A stretch of DNA of 64,000 nt from an uncultured Eubacterium sp. (GCA_900551755.1 URXK01000004.1:62001-126000), one strand, 5' to 3'; positions 46,447 to 54,894 are shown, counted from the stretch's first letter. Notes: generated from the sequence alone by a model not told the origin. Made by a program: numbers and translations.

Positions 46447-47481
46447 ATGAGTTTCATAAACATAAGAAAAATGCCTACTCCGGCTGAAATTCAGGCTATG
46501 ACACCTCTTACACCGGAATTAAAGGCTATTAAAGACGAAAACGACAGACAATTAAAAGAAATATTTGAAGGTAAGGACGATAGATTTATTGTTATTGTTG
46601 GCCCTTGTTCTGCTGATGATGAAGAAGCTGTTTGCGACTATGGCAGAAGACTTTCAGAGGTTAGCAAACTTATTAGCGACAAAATCTTTACAGTAATGAG
46701 AGTATATACTGGTAAGCCAAGAACTACCGGCGAAGGCTACAAGGGTATGATGCACCAGCCTGACCCTAATGGTGAGCCAAATATGGCTGAGGGTATCAAG
46801 GCTATTAGAAAGATGTATTTAAGAGTAATTAAGGAAACAGGTTTCCCAATTGCTGATGAAATGCTTTACCCTTCTAATCTTCCTTTTGTAGAGGATATTC
46901 TTTCATATATTGCAGTAGGTGCTAGAAGTGTTGAAAACCAGCAGCATAGACTTACATCAAGTGGTATTGATTGCCCAGTTGGTATGAAAAACCCTATGAG
47001 TGGTGACCTTTCTGTTATGTTTAACTCAATTAGAGCATCTCAGCAGTCACACGATTTTCTTTACAACGGTTATGAGGTTAAAACAAGTGGTAACCCTCAC
47101 TCTCACGCAATTATGAGAGGTTCTGTAAATAAGAGAGGTGTTCATATTCAGAACTACCACTATGAGGACTTAATTCTTGCAGCTGATATGTATGATGCTG
47201 GCAAGTATCAAAATCCAGCTGTTATTGTTGATGCTAACCACTCTAATTCTAAGAAGTTACACACAGAACAGCCAAGAATTGTAAAGGATATTCTTCATTC
47301 AAGAAGCTGTAGCGATAGACTTAAGAAGTTAGTTAAGGGCGTTATGATTGAAAGCTATATTATGGGTGGCAATCAGAATTGCGAGGCTAAGGGACACATT
47401 TATGGTAAGTCAATTACTGACCCTTGTTTAAGTTTTGAAGATACTAAGAAGTTGCTCCTTGATATGTATCAAATTTTATAA
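46447..47481 (+). CDS. aroF: 3-deoxy-7-phosphoheptulonate synthase (class I DAHP synthase)
   Basis: First enzyme of the shikimate pathway; joins PEP and erythrose-4-phosphate. 344 aa, E. coli AroF/G/H type: IVGPCSADDEEAV near residue 54, KPRTTGEGYKGMMHQPDPNG (20 residues), VGARSVENQQHR, KNPMSGD and VDANHSNSKK. Single-gene unit with AAGGAG, its own promoter and terminator. Which amino acid inhibits it cannot be told. Confidence 0.97.
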   Translation: MSFINIRKMPTPAEIQAMTPLTPELKAIKDENDRQLKEIFEGKDDRFIVIVGPCSADDEEAVCDYGRRLSEVSKLISDKIFTVMRVYTGKPRTTGEGYKGMMHQPDPNGEPNMAEGIKAIRKMYLRVIKETGFPIADEMLYPSNLPFVEDILSYIAVGARSVENQQHRLTSSGIDCPVGMKNPMSGDLSVMFNSIRASQQSHDFLYNGYEVKTSGNPHSHAIMRGSVNKRGVHIQNYHYEDLILAADMYDAGKYQNPAVIVDANHSNSKKLHTEQPRIVKDILHSRSCSDRLKKLVKGVMIESYIMGGNQNCEAKGHIYGKSITDPCLSFEDTKKLLLDMYQIL

Positions 47482-47509
47482 TTAATATAATTAACATATA
47501 AAAACACTA

Positions 47510-47536
47510 AAAGATGTGGTAAAAAGCCACATCTTT
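47510..47536 (+). terminator. Terminator of aroF
   Basis: Ten-bp stem AAAGATGTGG / CCACATCTTT followed by more T residues. Confidence 0.88.
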
Positions 47537-47602
47537 TTTTATGCCTAAAATAACTTTTCATTTATTTCCTATTTAATTACTTTTTCATATTATTACACAC
47601 AA

Positions 47603-47643
47603 AAAGACTCTAAGCTGATTTTAAATACCAGTTTAGAGTCTTT
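47603..47643 (-). terminator. Terminator downstream of CRISPR unit A
   Basis: Fifteen-position stem AAAGACTCTAAGCTG / CAGTTTAGAGTCTTT with one G-T pair, then TTTTT-type ends on both sides. It would end transcripts leaving unit A and separates the locus from aroF. Between it and the hairpin at 47818 I see no gene. Confidence 0.75.
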
Positions 47644-47817
47644 CTTAATTTTAAAACAATATCACATTACTTCAATTTTAAAGATATTTTACTAAATTTC
47701 AATTATCTTCCTATTAATATATCTAAATTCCACAAATCAAATTATTCCTTGCGATTACCTAGCACTTATCAAAAGCATTAACCTAATGTGCAAAATTTAA
47801 AGATACTCCCATTTTAA

Positions 47818-47913
47818 TTTTACTACCCTGTCAAATAACAGGGTAGTAAAACTGAAAAAATTAGAATTAATTAGAGAATATAGTTTTAGACCCATGTTAT
47901 TTGGGTGTAGTTC
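47818..47913 (-). CRISPR. CRISPR-like unit A: shortened type VI-D repeat, 31-nt spacer-like segment, palindromic end
   Basis: On the minus strand, a 31-nt repeat (47913 to 47883) begins GAACTACACCC and ends GGGTCTAAAAC like the intact repeat at 51051-51086 but lacks 5 nt (TTGTT) from the upper stem. It is followed by 31 nt (47882-47852), then a perfect 14-bp hairpin (47851-47818) with stem TTTTACTACCCTGT / ACAGGGTAGTAAAA, which looks like a degenerate end repeat. The order and the 31-nt spacing equal those of unit B. Only one repeat is recognisable with certainty, so calling this an array is inference. Confidence 0.65.
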
Positions 47914-47977
47914 CTCAAACTGCACAAAGGACAGCTTGAATTAATTAAATTATATATTACTTTTTAACGAAAGTCAA
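47914..47977 (-). promoter_or_regulatory. CRISPR leader copy A with promoter
   Basis: 64 nt that match leader copy B (51087-51150) at 61 positions. Promoter on the minus strand: TTGACT (47972-47977), 17 nt, TATAAT (47949-47954). All three differences between copies fall inside the 17-nt spacer; the boxes and the transcribed part are identical. It begins 39 nt after the cas13d stop codon. Confidence 0.85.
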
Positions 47978-48016
47978 TCATAAATTAAAAAATTCTAAAA
48001 ATTCACATCATTTTTT

Positions 48017-50704
48017 TCAAAAATTAAATATCACTATCCACTTCTTTTTTCTAGGGTCATTTTTATCAAATAATTTATCTATACTAAGATTTTTAAATCT
48101 TGAATAATTATATGCAAATGGAACATTAATAGCCTTTACAAAATCTTTTAAATAGATATTATTATTTTTGTAATACTTTTCTAAATAATTATAATATTTA
48201 TCTGAAATTTTCTTTTCTTCAACTTCTTTTTTAACCCAGTCTTTCAAATCACATTGCATAATGTAATGATAAAGCTGAAAATAAGATGTAAATGTTCCTA
48301 TATCATTCACATATTTTGTAGCATTTTTTATTGAATTTAAGTGGGCTATATTATTTCTATACCTAACAAATACATTAAAATTCTTATTAATTTTACTATA
48401 AATTTTCATATTTTTTTGTATATATTGATTTTTTTTACTTGTATATTCACCAAAAAAATCATTTTGTAATAAATATTTAGTAAACAAAAAATATTGAGCA
48501 GGTTGTAACGGTTTATCTGGTTTAATTTTGTAAAGCTTTTCAGGTTGTTCAGGTTTTAATTTTTCGTATAATTCAGTCTTATAAAGCTCTGAATCTCTCT
48601 CAATACAATGTACTGCAATAACATATCTTGAATTAACATTTACTAAATTTTTAGTAAGAATGTAAAGAATAGTCAAATAAAGAGTAACTATTGCCTGTTT
48701 TTTAGCTTTATCTTCTTTCTCTTCTTTGCTTTTTGCTCTTTGCTTTACATTTAAAAAGTCGCTATAGTCAATGCCAGTAATTATTTCAGAAAGCTCTCTG
48801 ACCCATTCAGTTTTGCCTATTCCGTCACTTAATCCACAAGATTTATAATACCTTTCAAGCTGTTTATCAGGCAAAGTACCAAGCACAAATTTTATAACAT
48901 TTGTATTTGAGGCAAATTTTCTAACATTTGTAGGATTACTATATTTTATTAAATAAATAAATCTATTTGACTTGATAACATTTTTAATAATAAAATTTCT
49001 AAAATCTTTTTTTGCGTTTTTATTATCCTTTTGATAAATATAAGTATTAAAAATGACATCTATATTACTATTTTCAATGCTGGAATCTTTCATAAGTATG
49101 CTAATAGCATCTTTATACATTTCCTTTTCCACATTTTTATTGTCCAAAGGTCTTTTCATACGAGCAAAACTATGAATTTCTTTTAATCTTAAACAAATAT
49201 CTTTGCTTTCATTAAAAAACTTGTATTCTTCCATAAATTCACACTTTAGGCTCATTTCTTCCATAACCTCAATAAAACTTCTTATATTATCAAACTTATT
49301 TATAAGTGTTGTCAAAAGGTCATTTATTTCTTTTCCATCTAAAAATAAAGTGACAAAATACATCAATTTGCAGAAATAATCAGCATTATCTTCTAATTTT
49401 TGTTCACCTATTTTTTCAAATTCAACCCCATTCCAATTTGTAATATCATTATCTTGACTAAATATTCTTCTATTAGATAATAACTTTGTCAAGGCTTTAA
49501 TTTGTCTATTTAGCTTTTTCCAAACCCAATCTGCCTCAGCCTTATATATATCATCTTTTTTATAGTCATATATAGCCCCACGCAATTTACTTACAATATC
49601 ATCTATTCTATCCTTTTCCTTGTTTACATATAAATCATATATAATAAAATCAATAAGTGTAAATAACTTTGAACGCACTGAGTCATATCCCTGTTCTTTT
49701 ATATAGCTTGCATAATCAATATCAAGTATATATTCTCTTATTTTCTTAATAGAAAATCCCATATTTTTATGATTTTTAGATATAAGGAAATTGTAATAGT
49801 CCTGTACTAATTTATTTTTATCTAATTTTAAATCATTACATAATATTTGAATATTAACTTTGTTTTTTTCTATAAAATTTCCATTTATATCTTCAATTTT
49901 TTCATTATAAAAGCTATCTAAAGTTGATTTAAATTCATTATGTAATTGGCTTAGGTTATATAACCAAGAATTAGAAATTTGCTCTACACCTTCAAATTTA
50001 GCTCCTTTAAAATGAAAACAAAATTGTCTTAAACTGCCCAATAAGCAGAGCATATCAAAAATATCTTTTTTATCTTTTAATTCATTTTTATTCTTATAAA
50101 AAACATTTCCAAAATATCCTAATCTATTTCCGTTTTCTATAAATTTATCTATATTTTCATTTTGTTTTACTAAATTTTTATTAATAAAGTCCTCATAGCT
50201 ATTTAGTGTTGATGCATAACCTATTAAGTCCTTTTCATCATCACTATTATCTCTTTCAAGATTGCCTAAGGCATATACAATATTGTTGACATACACTGAC
50301 AATATTTTTTCAATATCAAGTATGTTATATATTAGCTGAATATGAATATTATCATTAAAGTTTTCATTAAAAAATACTTTTTCTAATTTATCTTTACGCT
50401 GAATTAAATCCATACCCATTCGTTTTTGAGATACTTGAGTATTTGCATATTGTTTCTTTTTATTAATAGTATTGATTCCTCTCTTGGTACCTACTACATT
50501 AATTATGCCAGTTTCTTTTTCAACACCTACAACATCATAGACCGGCTTATCTATATTAATATTTTGAACTTCATTGTTTTTAATTATCTTTTCAACAACA
50601 GCATCATTTCCTCTACCAAATGATGTCATTATTACATCATCATCTTTTAAAAAAGCTGACTTAACCCCTAATGCCTTTGCTCGTGATTTTCTTTTTTCAG
50701 TCAT
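48017..50704 (-). CDS. cas13d: Cas13d, type VI-D CRISPR RNA-guided RNase
   Basis: Single-protein effector that processes its crRNA and cleaves RNA after guide-matched target binding. 895 aa, somewhat shorter than characterised Cas13d (about 920-970). Both HEPN nuclease motifs are intact: R226-QFCF-H231 (50012-50029) and R783-NNIA-H788 (48341-48358). Family-specific stretches include the N-terminal KSRAKALGVKSAF, DGKEINDLLTTLINKFDNI at 456-474 (as I recall it from RfxCas13d), SYFQLYHYIMQ and the C-terminal PFAYNYSRFKNLSIDKLFD. The ATG at 50704 follows AGAGGAGTG; an upstream ATG at 50728 has no site. No cas1, cas2 or WYL gene is within the window. The type VI-D repeats on either side confirm the assignment. 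AT-rich like its neighbours, so transfer is not evident from composition. Confidence 0.97.
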   Translation of the reverse strand: MTEKRKSRAKALGVKSAFLKDDDVIMTSFGRGNDAVVEKIIKNNEVQNINIDKPVYDVVGVEKETGIINVVGTKRGINTINKKKQYANTQVSQKRMGMDLIQRKDKLEKVFFNENFNDNIHIQLIYNILDIEKILSVYVNNIVYALGNLERDNSDDEKDLIGYASTLNSYEDFINKNLVKQNENIDKFIENGNRLGYFGNVFYKNKNELKDKKDIFDMLCLLGSLRQFCFHFKGAKFEGVEQISNSWLYNLSQLHNEFKSTLDSFYNEKIEDINGNFIEKNKVNIQILCNDLKLDKNKLVQDYYNFLISKNHKNMGFSIKKIREYILDIDYASYIKEQGYDSVRSKLFTLIDFIIYDLYVNKEKDRIDDIVSKLRGAIYDYKKDDIYKAEADWVWKKLNRQIKALTKLLSNRRIFSQDNDITNWNGVEFEKIGEQKLEDNADYFCKLMYFVTLFLDGKEINDLLTTLINKFDNIRSFIEVMEEMSLKCEFMEEYKFFNESKDICLRLKEIHSFARMKRPLDNKNVEKEMYKDAISILMKDSSIENSNIDVIFNTYIYQKDNKNAKKDFRNFIIKNVIKSNRFIYLIKYSNPTNVRKFASNTNVIKFVLGTLPDKQLERYYKSCGLSDGIGKTEWVRELSEIITGIDYSDFLNVKQRAKSKEEKEDKAKKQAIVTLYLTILYILTKNLVNVNSRYVIAVHCIERDSELYKTELYEKLKPEQPEKLYKIKPDKPLQPAQYFLFTKYLLQNDFFGEYTSKKNQYIQKNMKIYSKINKNFNVFVRYRNNIAHLNSIKNATKYVNDIGTFTSYFQLYHYIMQCDLKDWVKKEVEEKKISDKYYNYLEKYYKNNNIYLKDFVKAINVPFAYNYSRFKNLSIDKLFDKNDPRKKKWIVIFNF

Positions 50705-50796
50705 TATAATCACTCCTCTACTTCCCATTATATTTTATACATAACACCTTCAACATTAATTTCGTCATAAAACATTTATTATTACTATTTAATTGT

Positions 50797-50825
50797 ATTT
50801 TAATACATTTTATCAATTATTTCAA
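50797..50825 (-). promoter_or_regulatory. Possible cas13d promoter
   Basis: Minus strand TTGAAA (50820-50825), 17 nt, TAAAAT (50797-50802), about 90 nt before the start codon. The region is so AT-rich that chance matches are likely. Confidence 0.45.
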
Positions 50826-50893
50826 TATATTTTTTGTTTTTTCAAGTTTTTATTTACATATCAAACAGTCAACATATTAACTAATTTTTTGCA

Positions 50894-50925
50894 CAAAAAA
50901 AGAGCCTAAAAAAGCTCATTTTTTC
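50894..50925 (-). terminator. Possible terminator of CRISPR unit B
   Basis: Minus strand AATGAGC, loop, GCTC, then TTTTTTT. The stem is only 4 bp with flanking A-T pairs, so it is weak, but it lies between the array and cas13d where a terminator would separate them. Confidence 0.45.
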
Positions 50926-50983
50926 TAATTCCAATTATATGACAAGTCATCTTCAACCTCAATAGAAACGGTTTGTCTGTATA

Positions 50984-51086
50984 GAACTACACCCATGCTA
51001 TTTAACAAGGGTGTAGTTCTTATCAACTACATCAGATTAAAGAGGGTTGAGTTTTAGACCCATGTTATTTAACAAGGGTGTAGTTC
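50984..51086 (-). CRISPR. Type VI-D mini-array (unit B): two 36-nt repeats, one 31-nt spacer
   Basis: On the minus strand the first repeat (51086 to 51051) starts GAACTACACCC, ends GGGTCTAAAAC and folds as ACCC-T-TGTTA / TAACA-T-GGGT, the Cas13d repeat shape; ends match the E. siraeum Cas13d repeat as I recall it. A 31-nt spacer (51050-51020) follows. The second repeat (51019-50984) has the same 5' part, but its last 8 nt became GTAGTTC-like, so it is an 11-bp palindrome GAACTACACCC / GGGTGTAGTTC. No further repeat is found to its left. The order leader, good repeat, spacer, degenerate repeat shows that transcription runs on the minus strand, toward cas13d. Confidence 0.92.
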
Positions 51087-51150
51087 CTCAAACTGCACAA
51101 AGGACAGCTTGAATTAATTAAATTATATATCACTTTTTAACAGAAGTCAA
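51087..51150 (-). promoter_or_regulatory. CRISPR leader copy B with promoter
   Basis: 64-nt leader directly upstream of the first repeat. Minus strand TTGACT (51145-51150), 17 nt, TATAAT (51122-51127) is a near-consensus sigma-A promoter; transcription would begin about 29 nt before the repeat. Duplicated at 47914-47977. Confidence 0.88.
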
Positions 51151-51228
51151 CATTTTTTAGCATCAACTAAACAATTTAAGTTTTGTTAAGTTTTTTCTTT
51201 TCAATATTCACCCACTACTGTTTTAAAT

Positions 51229-51255
51229 AAGGACGAGCAATACTCGCCCCTACAA
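51229..51255 (+). repeat. 27-nt hairpin element (GGGCGA-type), copy 2
   Basis: AAGGACGAGCAATACTCGCCCCTACAA in two halves: GGACGAG, loop, CTCGCCC, then CTACAA. Matches 22 of 27 positions of 9913-9939, with changes in both stem arms that keep pairing. It lies between the CRISPR leader and the pgi terminator. Confidence 0.55.
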
Positions 51256-51270
51256 TATTAATATACATAC

Positions 51271-51300
51271 AAAAGACTGCTGCAATTGCAACAGTCTTTT
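51271..51300 (-). terminator. Terminator of pgi
   Basis: Stem AAAAGACTGCTGCA / TGCAACAGTCTTTT with one mismatch, 17 nt past the pgi stop codon. Confidence 0.8.
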
Positions 51301-51316
51301 ACTTTAAACATTTTTA

Positions 51317-52657
51317 TTATTTTAATCTAGCCTCAAGTTCAGCCTTTCTTTCTTCATATCCAGGCTTACCTAAAAGAGCAAACATATTCTTCTTATAAGC
51401 CTCAACACCTGGCTGGTCAAATGGATTAACACCTAACATATAGCCACTAATAGCAAGAGCCTTTTCAAAGAAATAAACAAGCTGACCAAAATGATAAGCA
51501 TCAGCCTTTTCAATTTCAATAACCATAGTAGGTACGCCACCGTCAATATGAGCAAGATATGTACCACCATAAGCCTTAGAATTAACATACTGAATACTCT
51601 TGTCAGCAAGGAAATTAAGACCATCAAGATTTTCAGCATCAGCCTCAATCACAATATCCTTCTTAGCCTTATCAACCCACAAAACAGTTTCAAAAAGGTT
51701 TCTTGAGCCGTCCTGAATAAACTGACCAATAGAATGTAAATCAGTTGAGAAATTAGCACTTACAGGGAAAATACCTTTCTGGTCCTTACCCTCTGACTCA
51801 GCATAAAGCTGCTTGTACCACTCGCCAAACATAGTAAGAGAAGGCTCATAGTTTGCAAGTATTTCAATAGCCTTGCCCTTTCTATATAATATATTTCTTA
51901 AAGCTGCATACTTTAAGCAATCATTATTCATAAGGTCATCATTTTTGTACTGAGTTGCAGCATCAGCAGCACCCTGCATAACAGCATCAACATCAATGCC
52001 AGCAGCAGCCATAAGAAGAATACCTACAGGAGTAAGTACAGAAAATCTACCGCCAATGTCATCAGTAATTACAAATGTTTCATAACCTTCCTTGTCAGCA
52101 AGGGACTTCAAAGCACCTCTTGCCTTGTCAGTTGTTGCAAAAATTCTTTCCTTAGCACCCTCTTTGCCGTACTTATCTTCAATCATCTTTTTGAAAATTC
52201 TAAAAGCAATAGCTGGTTCAGTAGTTGTACCAGACTTAGAAATAACATTAATAGAAAAATCTCTATCCCCAATCATTTCAATAATGTCACTTAAATAATC
52301 TGAACTAATGCTGTTACCAACAAAATAAATATCAGGTAAACCTGGGTGCTTTTTGTTGTTGTAATTATTGCCGTTAATAAAGTCAAGAGCAGCTCTGCCA
52401 CCAAGATAAGAGCCACCAATACCAATAACAACAAGAACTTCACTATTAGACTGAATTTTCTTAGCAGCAGCCTTCATTCTAGCAAATTCTTCCTTGTCAT
52501 AGTCAAAAGGAAGATTAACCCAGCCAATAAAGTCGTTGCCAGCCCCCTTGCCAGAATATAAAAGCTCACTAGCCATTTTAACAGCAGGTTCAATCTTAGG
52601 AAGTTCGTCCTCTCTAACAAAATTGTTTACACCGTTTAATTTTAATGTAATGCCCAT
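51317..52657 (-). CDS. pgi: Glucose-6-phosphate isomerase
   Basis: Interconverts glucose-6-phosphate and fructose-6-phosphate. 446 aa, Firmicute length; [18 protein letters not shown] near residue 76, [16 protein letters not shown] (about 139), [16 protein letters not shown] (about 203) and [16 protein letters not shown] near the C-terminus. Single-gene unit between queH and the CRISPR locus. Confidence 0.97.
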   Translation of the reverse strand: MGITLKLNGVNNFVREDELPKIEPAVKMASELLYSGKGAGNDFIGWVNLPFDYDKEEFARMKAAAKKIQSNSEVLVVIGIGGSYLGGRAALDFINGNNYNNKKHPGLPDIYFVGNSISSDYLSDIIEMIGDRDFSINVISKSGTTTEPAIAFRIFKKMIEDKYGKEGAKERIFATTDKARGALKSLADKEGYETFVITDDIGGRFSVLTPVGILLMAAAGIDVDAVMQGAADAATQYKNDDLMNNDCLKYAALRNILYRKGKAIEILANYEPSLTMFGEWYKQLYAESEGKDQKGIFPVSANFSTDLHSIGQFIQDGSRNLFETVLWVDKAKKDIVIEADAENLDGLNFLADKSIQYVNSKAYGGTYLAHIDGGVPTMVIEIEKADAYHFGQLVYFFEKALAISGYMLGVNPFDQPGVEAYKKNMFALLGKPGYEERKAELEARLK

Positions 52658-52805
52658 TTTATGTATACCTCCATTATATAATTTATTTACTTAATACAAG
52701 TATACCACAGCTTAGCAATATTTTCCATACATTTTTAACAATTTTTATAAGTTTTTTATCAAATATTTATACAATTTTTGCAAATATGTGTATTATTTTG
52801 TCATT

Positions 52806-53432
52806 TTATCTGTTATTTTCTCTTTCCATCTTGCTATAAACACAGCCACAATAGTCCTGTCTGTATAAATTATATAACCTTGATAGTTCTATTGACCTTT
52901 TGTAACCGTTCTTCTTTTTAAAGTCAGATATTAAATATTCCACACCATATTCCTTGCCAAGGCGTGTACCAATTTCATTTAACCAGTCTGCATTTTTATA
53001 TGGACTAATAGATAGTGATGTTGTGTAATAGTCAAACTTGTTTTGTGAGGCATAAATGGCAGCCTCTTTCAATCTTAACTCATAACAGCTATAACATCTT
53101 TCCCCGCCCTCTGGCAAGCTCTCCCTGCCCTTTGCCATAGCATAAAAACTTTCAGGGTCATACTTGCCCTCTACAAATTTGACAGCATTGTTTAAAGGAA
53201 AGGCTTTTAAAAATTTCAATTCCTCATTTACTCTTTTTTTATACTCATCTTCATAAGAAATATTAGGATTGTAAAAAAACACAGTAATGTCAAAATAATC
53301 ATTTAAGTATTCTAATACATAAGAATTGCAAGGAGCACAACAAATATGCAAAAGCAAACTAGGTCTTTTGTTATCTTTCTTCAACTGTTCTAGCAATTTA
53401 TCTAATTGTTTTTGATAATTAATTTTGTTCAT
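52806..53432 (-). CDS. queH: Epoxyqueuosine reductase QueH
   Basis: Last step of queuosine synthesis, reducing epoxyqueuosine in tRNA, by the QueG-independent route. 208 aa with the Cys motifs LLLHICCAPCNSY near residue 26, GERCYSCYELRLKEAA, and the C-terminal DYCGCVYSK. The ATG at 53432 follows AAAGGTGA. Other queuosine genes are not in the window; the bacterium may salvage queuine. Confidence 0.93.
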   Translation of the reverse strand: MNKINYQKQLDKLLEQLKKDNKRPSLLLHICCAPCNSYVLEYLNDYFDITVFFYNPNISYEDEYKKRVNEELKFLKAFPLNNAVKFVEGKYDPESFYAMAKGRESLPEGGERCYSCYELRLKEAAIYASQNKFDYYTTSLSISPYKNADWLNEIGTRLGKEYGVEYLISDFKKKNGYKRSIELSRLYNLYRQDYCGCVYSKMERENNR

Positions 53433-53454
53433 ATTATCACCTTTATTTACACTA

Positions 53455-53482
53455 AAAAACTGCCCCATATAGGACAGTTTTT
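53455..53482 (-). terminator. Terminator of the decarboxylase operon
   Basis: Stem AAAAACTGCCC / GGACAGTTTTT with one mismatch, overlapping the start of the queH leader. Confidence 0.75.
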
Positions 53483-53490
53483 ATTTTATA

Positions 53491-54894
53491 TTATACTGGA
53501 TAAACCTTGTTATTTACATCAGCTAAATTTGGGTCAATACCAAACTTCTGAGCCTGTCTAAACTTAAAGAAGTCTAAAGCCTGCTGAGGGAAAAGAGCAT
53601 AACTTAATACATCTTCTTCCTTCTCCTTGTAGTCCTTCATTTCAGCCTCAATCTTTTCAAGCTCTGGAGCAATATTGTCAGCTGGTCTGCAAGTAATAGG
53701 TTCTTCATCACCTATTATCTTCTTTCTTATTTCTTCAGAAATAGCAACAGGAGTTCTGCCGTACATACCTCTTACAATATCCTTAGTTTCCTTAGGAACC
53801 ATTTTGTATCTTTCACCCATAAGCACATTTAAAACAGCCTGAGTACCTACAATCTGGCTAGAAGGAGTAACAAGTGGAGGATAACCAAGGTCAGCTCTAA
53901 CTCTAGGGATTTCCTTAAGAACCTCGTCATACTTATCTTCAGCCTTAGCAGCCTTTAACTGGCTAACAAGGTTAGAAAGCATACCACCAGGAACCTGATA
54001 AAGGAGAGTAGCAATATCAACAGCAAGCATCTTAGGGCTTAAAAGACCACTTTCAATAGCTTCTTCTCTAATTGGCTTAAAGTAATCTGAAATTTCCTTT
54101 AAAAGGTTTTCATCAAGACCTGTGTCATATTCAGTACCCTTTAAAGCAGCAACCATAACTTCTGTAGCTGGCTGAGCAGTACCCATACTAAGAGGTGACA
54201 TATCTGTATCAATAATATCAGCACCAGCCTCAATAGCCTTCATATAAGTCATTGATGCAACACCACTAGTATAGTGACTGTGAACCTGAATAGGAAGGTC
54301 AACTTCTTCCTTAATAGCCTTAACTAAGTCATAAGCTGGCTGAGGAAGTAAAAGACCAGCCATATCCTTAATACAAATAGAGTCAGCACCTAAATCTCTG
54401 TAAGTCTTAGCTAAATTAACATAATATTCAAGAGTATGAACATCACTTAAAGTGTAGCTAATAGCAAGCTGAGCGTGAGCACCATCTTCCTTTTTAACAG
54501 CCTTAACAGCAGTTTCAAGATTTCTTGCATCATTAAGAGCATCAAATATTCTTAAAATATCAATACCGTTTTCAATACTTTTTCTAACAAATGTATCAAC
54601 AACATCATCTGCATAATGTCTGTAACCTAAAATATTCTGACCTCTTAAAAGCATCTGAAGTTTAGTGTTTTTAAAAGCTGAACGGAACTTTCTAAGTCTT
54701 TCCCAAGGGTCTTCCTTAAGGTATCTAAGGCAAGAGTCAAAAGTAGCACCGCCCCAAACTTCCATAGCACCAAAACCAACTTTATCCATTTTATCTAAAA
54801 TAGGGAGCATATCCTCTATTCTCATTCTTGTAGCAATTAATGACTGCTGACCATCTCTTAATGTACAGTCACAAATTTTAATAGGCTTTGCCAT
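53491..54894 (-). CDS. oadA: Oxaloacetate decarboxylase alpha / pyruvate carboxylase carboxyltransferase subunit
   Basis: Carboxyltransferase that moves CO2 between oxaloacetate (or pyruvate) and biotin. 467 aa; DCTLRDGQQSLIATRMR at the start, GGATFDSCLRYLKEDPWERL (20 residues), IKDMAGLL near residue 176, and HSHYTSGVAS with zinc histidines. It ends without a biotin domain; the biotin carrier is a separate gene 1.3 kb upstream in the operon. Last gene of five. Confidence 0.94.
   Translation of the reverse strand: MAKPIKICDCTLRDGQQSLIATRMRIEDMLPILDKMDKVGFGAMEVWGGATFDSCLRYLKEDPWERLRKFRSAFKNTKLQMLLRGQNILGYRHYADDVVDTFVRKSIENGIDILRIFDALNDARNLETAVKAVKKEDGAHAQLAISYTLSDVHTLEYYVNLAKTYRDLGADSICIKDMAGLLLPQPAYDLVKAIKEEVDLPIQVHSHYTSGVASMTYMKAIEAGADIIDTDMSPLSMGTAQPATEVMVAALKGTEYDTGLDENLLKEISDYFKPIREEAIESGLLSPKMLAVDIATLLYQVPGGMLSNLVSQLKAAKAEDKYDEVLKEIPRVRADLGYPPLVTPSSQIVGTQAVLNVLMGERYKMVPKETKDIVRGMYGRTPVAISEEIRKKIIGDEEPITCRPADNIAPELEKIEAEMKDYKEKEEDVLSYALFPQQALDFFKFRQAQKFGIDPNLADVNNKVYPV

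Noticed and set aside
47818..47851. Perfect 14-bp hairpin as an ordinary terminator
   Set aside because: Neither strand has a T run after it. A better terminator lies at 47603-47643. Its resemblance to the repeat and its 31-nt spacing favour a degenerate repeat.
48017..50728. cas13d starting at the ATG at 50728
   Set aside because: The ATG at 50704 has AGAGGAGTG at the right distance and matches the N-terminus of known Cas13d proteins.
50953..50983. A 31-nt segment left of the degenerate repeat as a second spacer
   Set aside because: No repeat-like sequence follows it at 50917-50952, so nothing supports it as a spacer.
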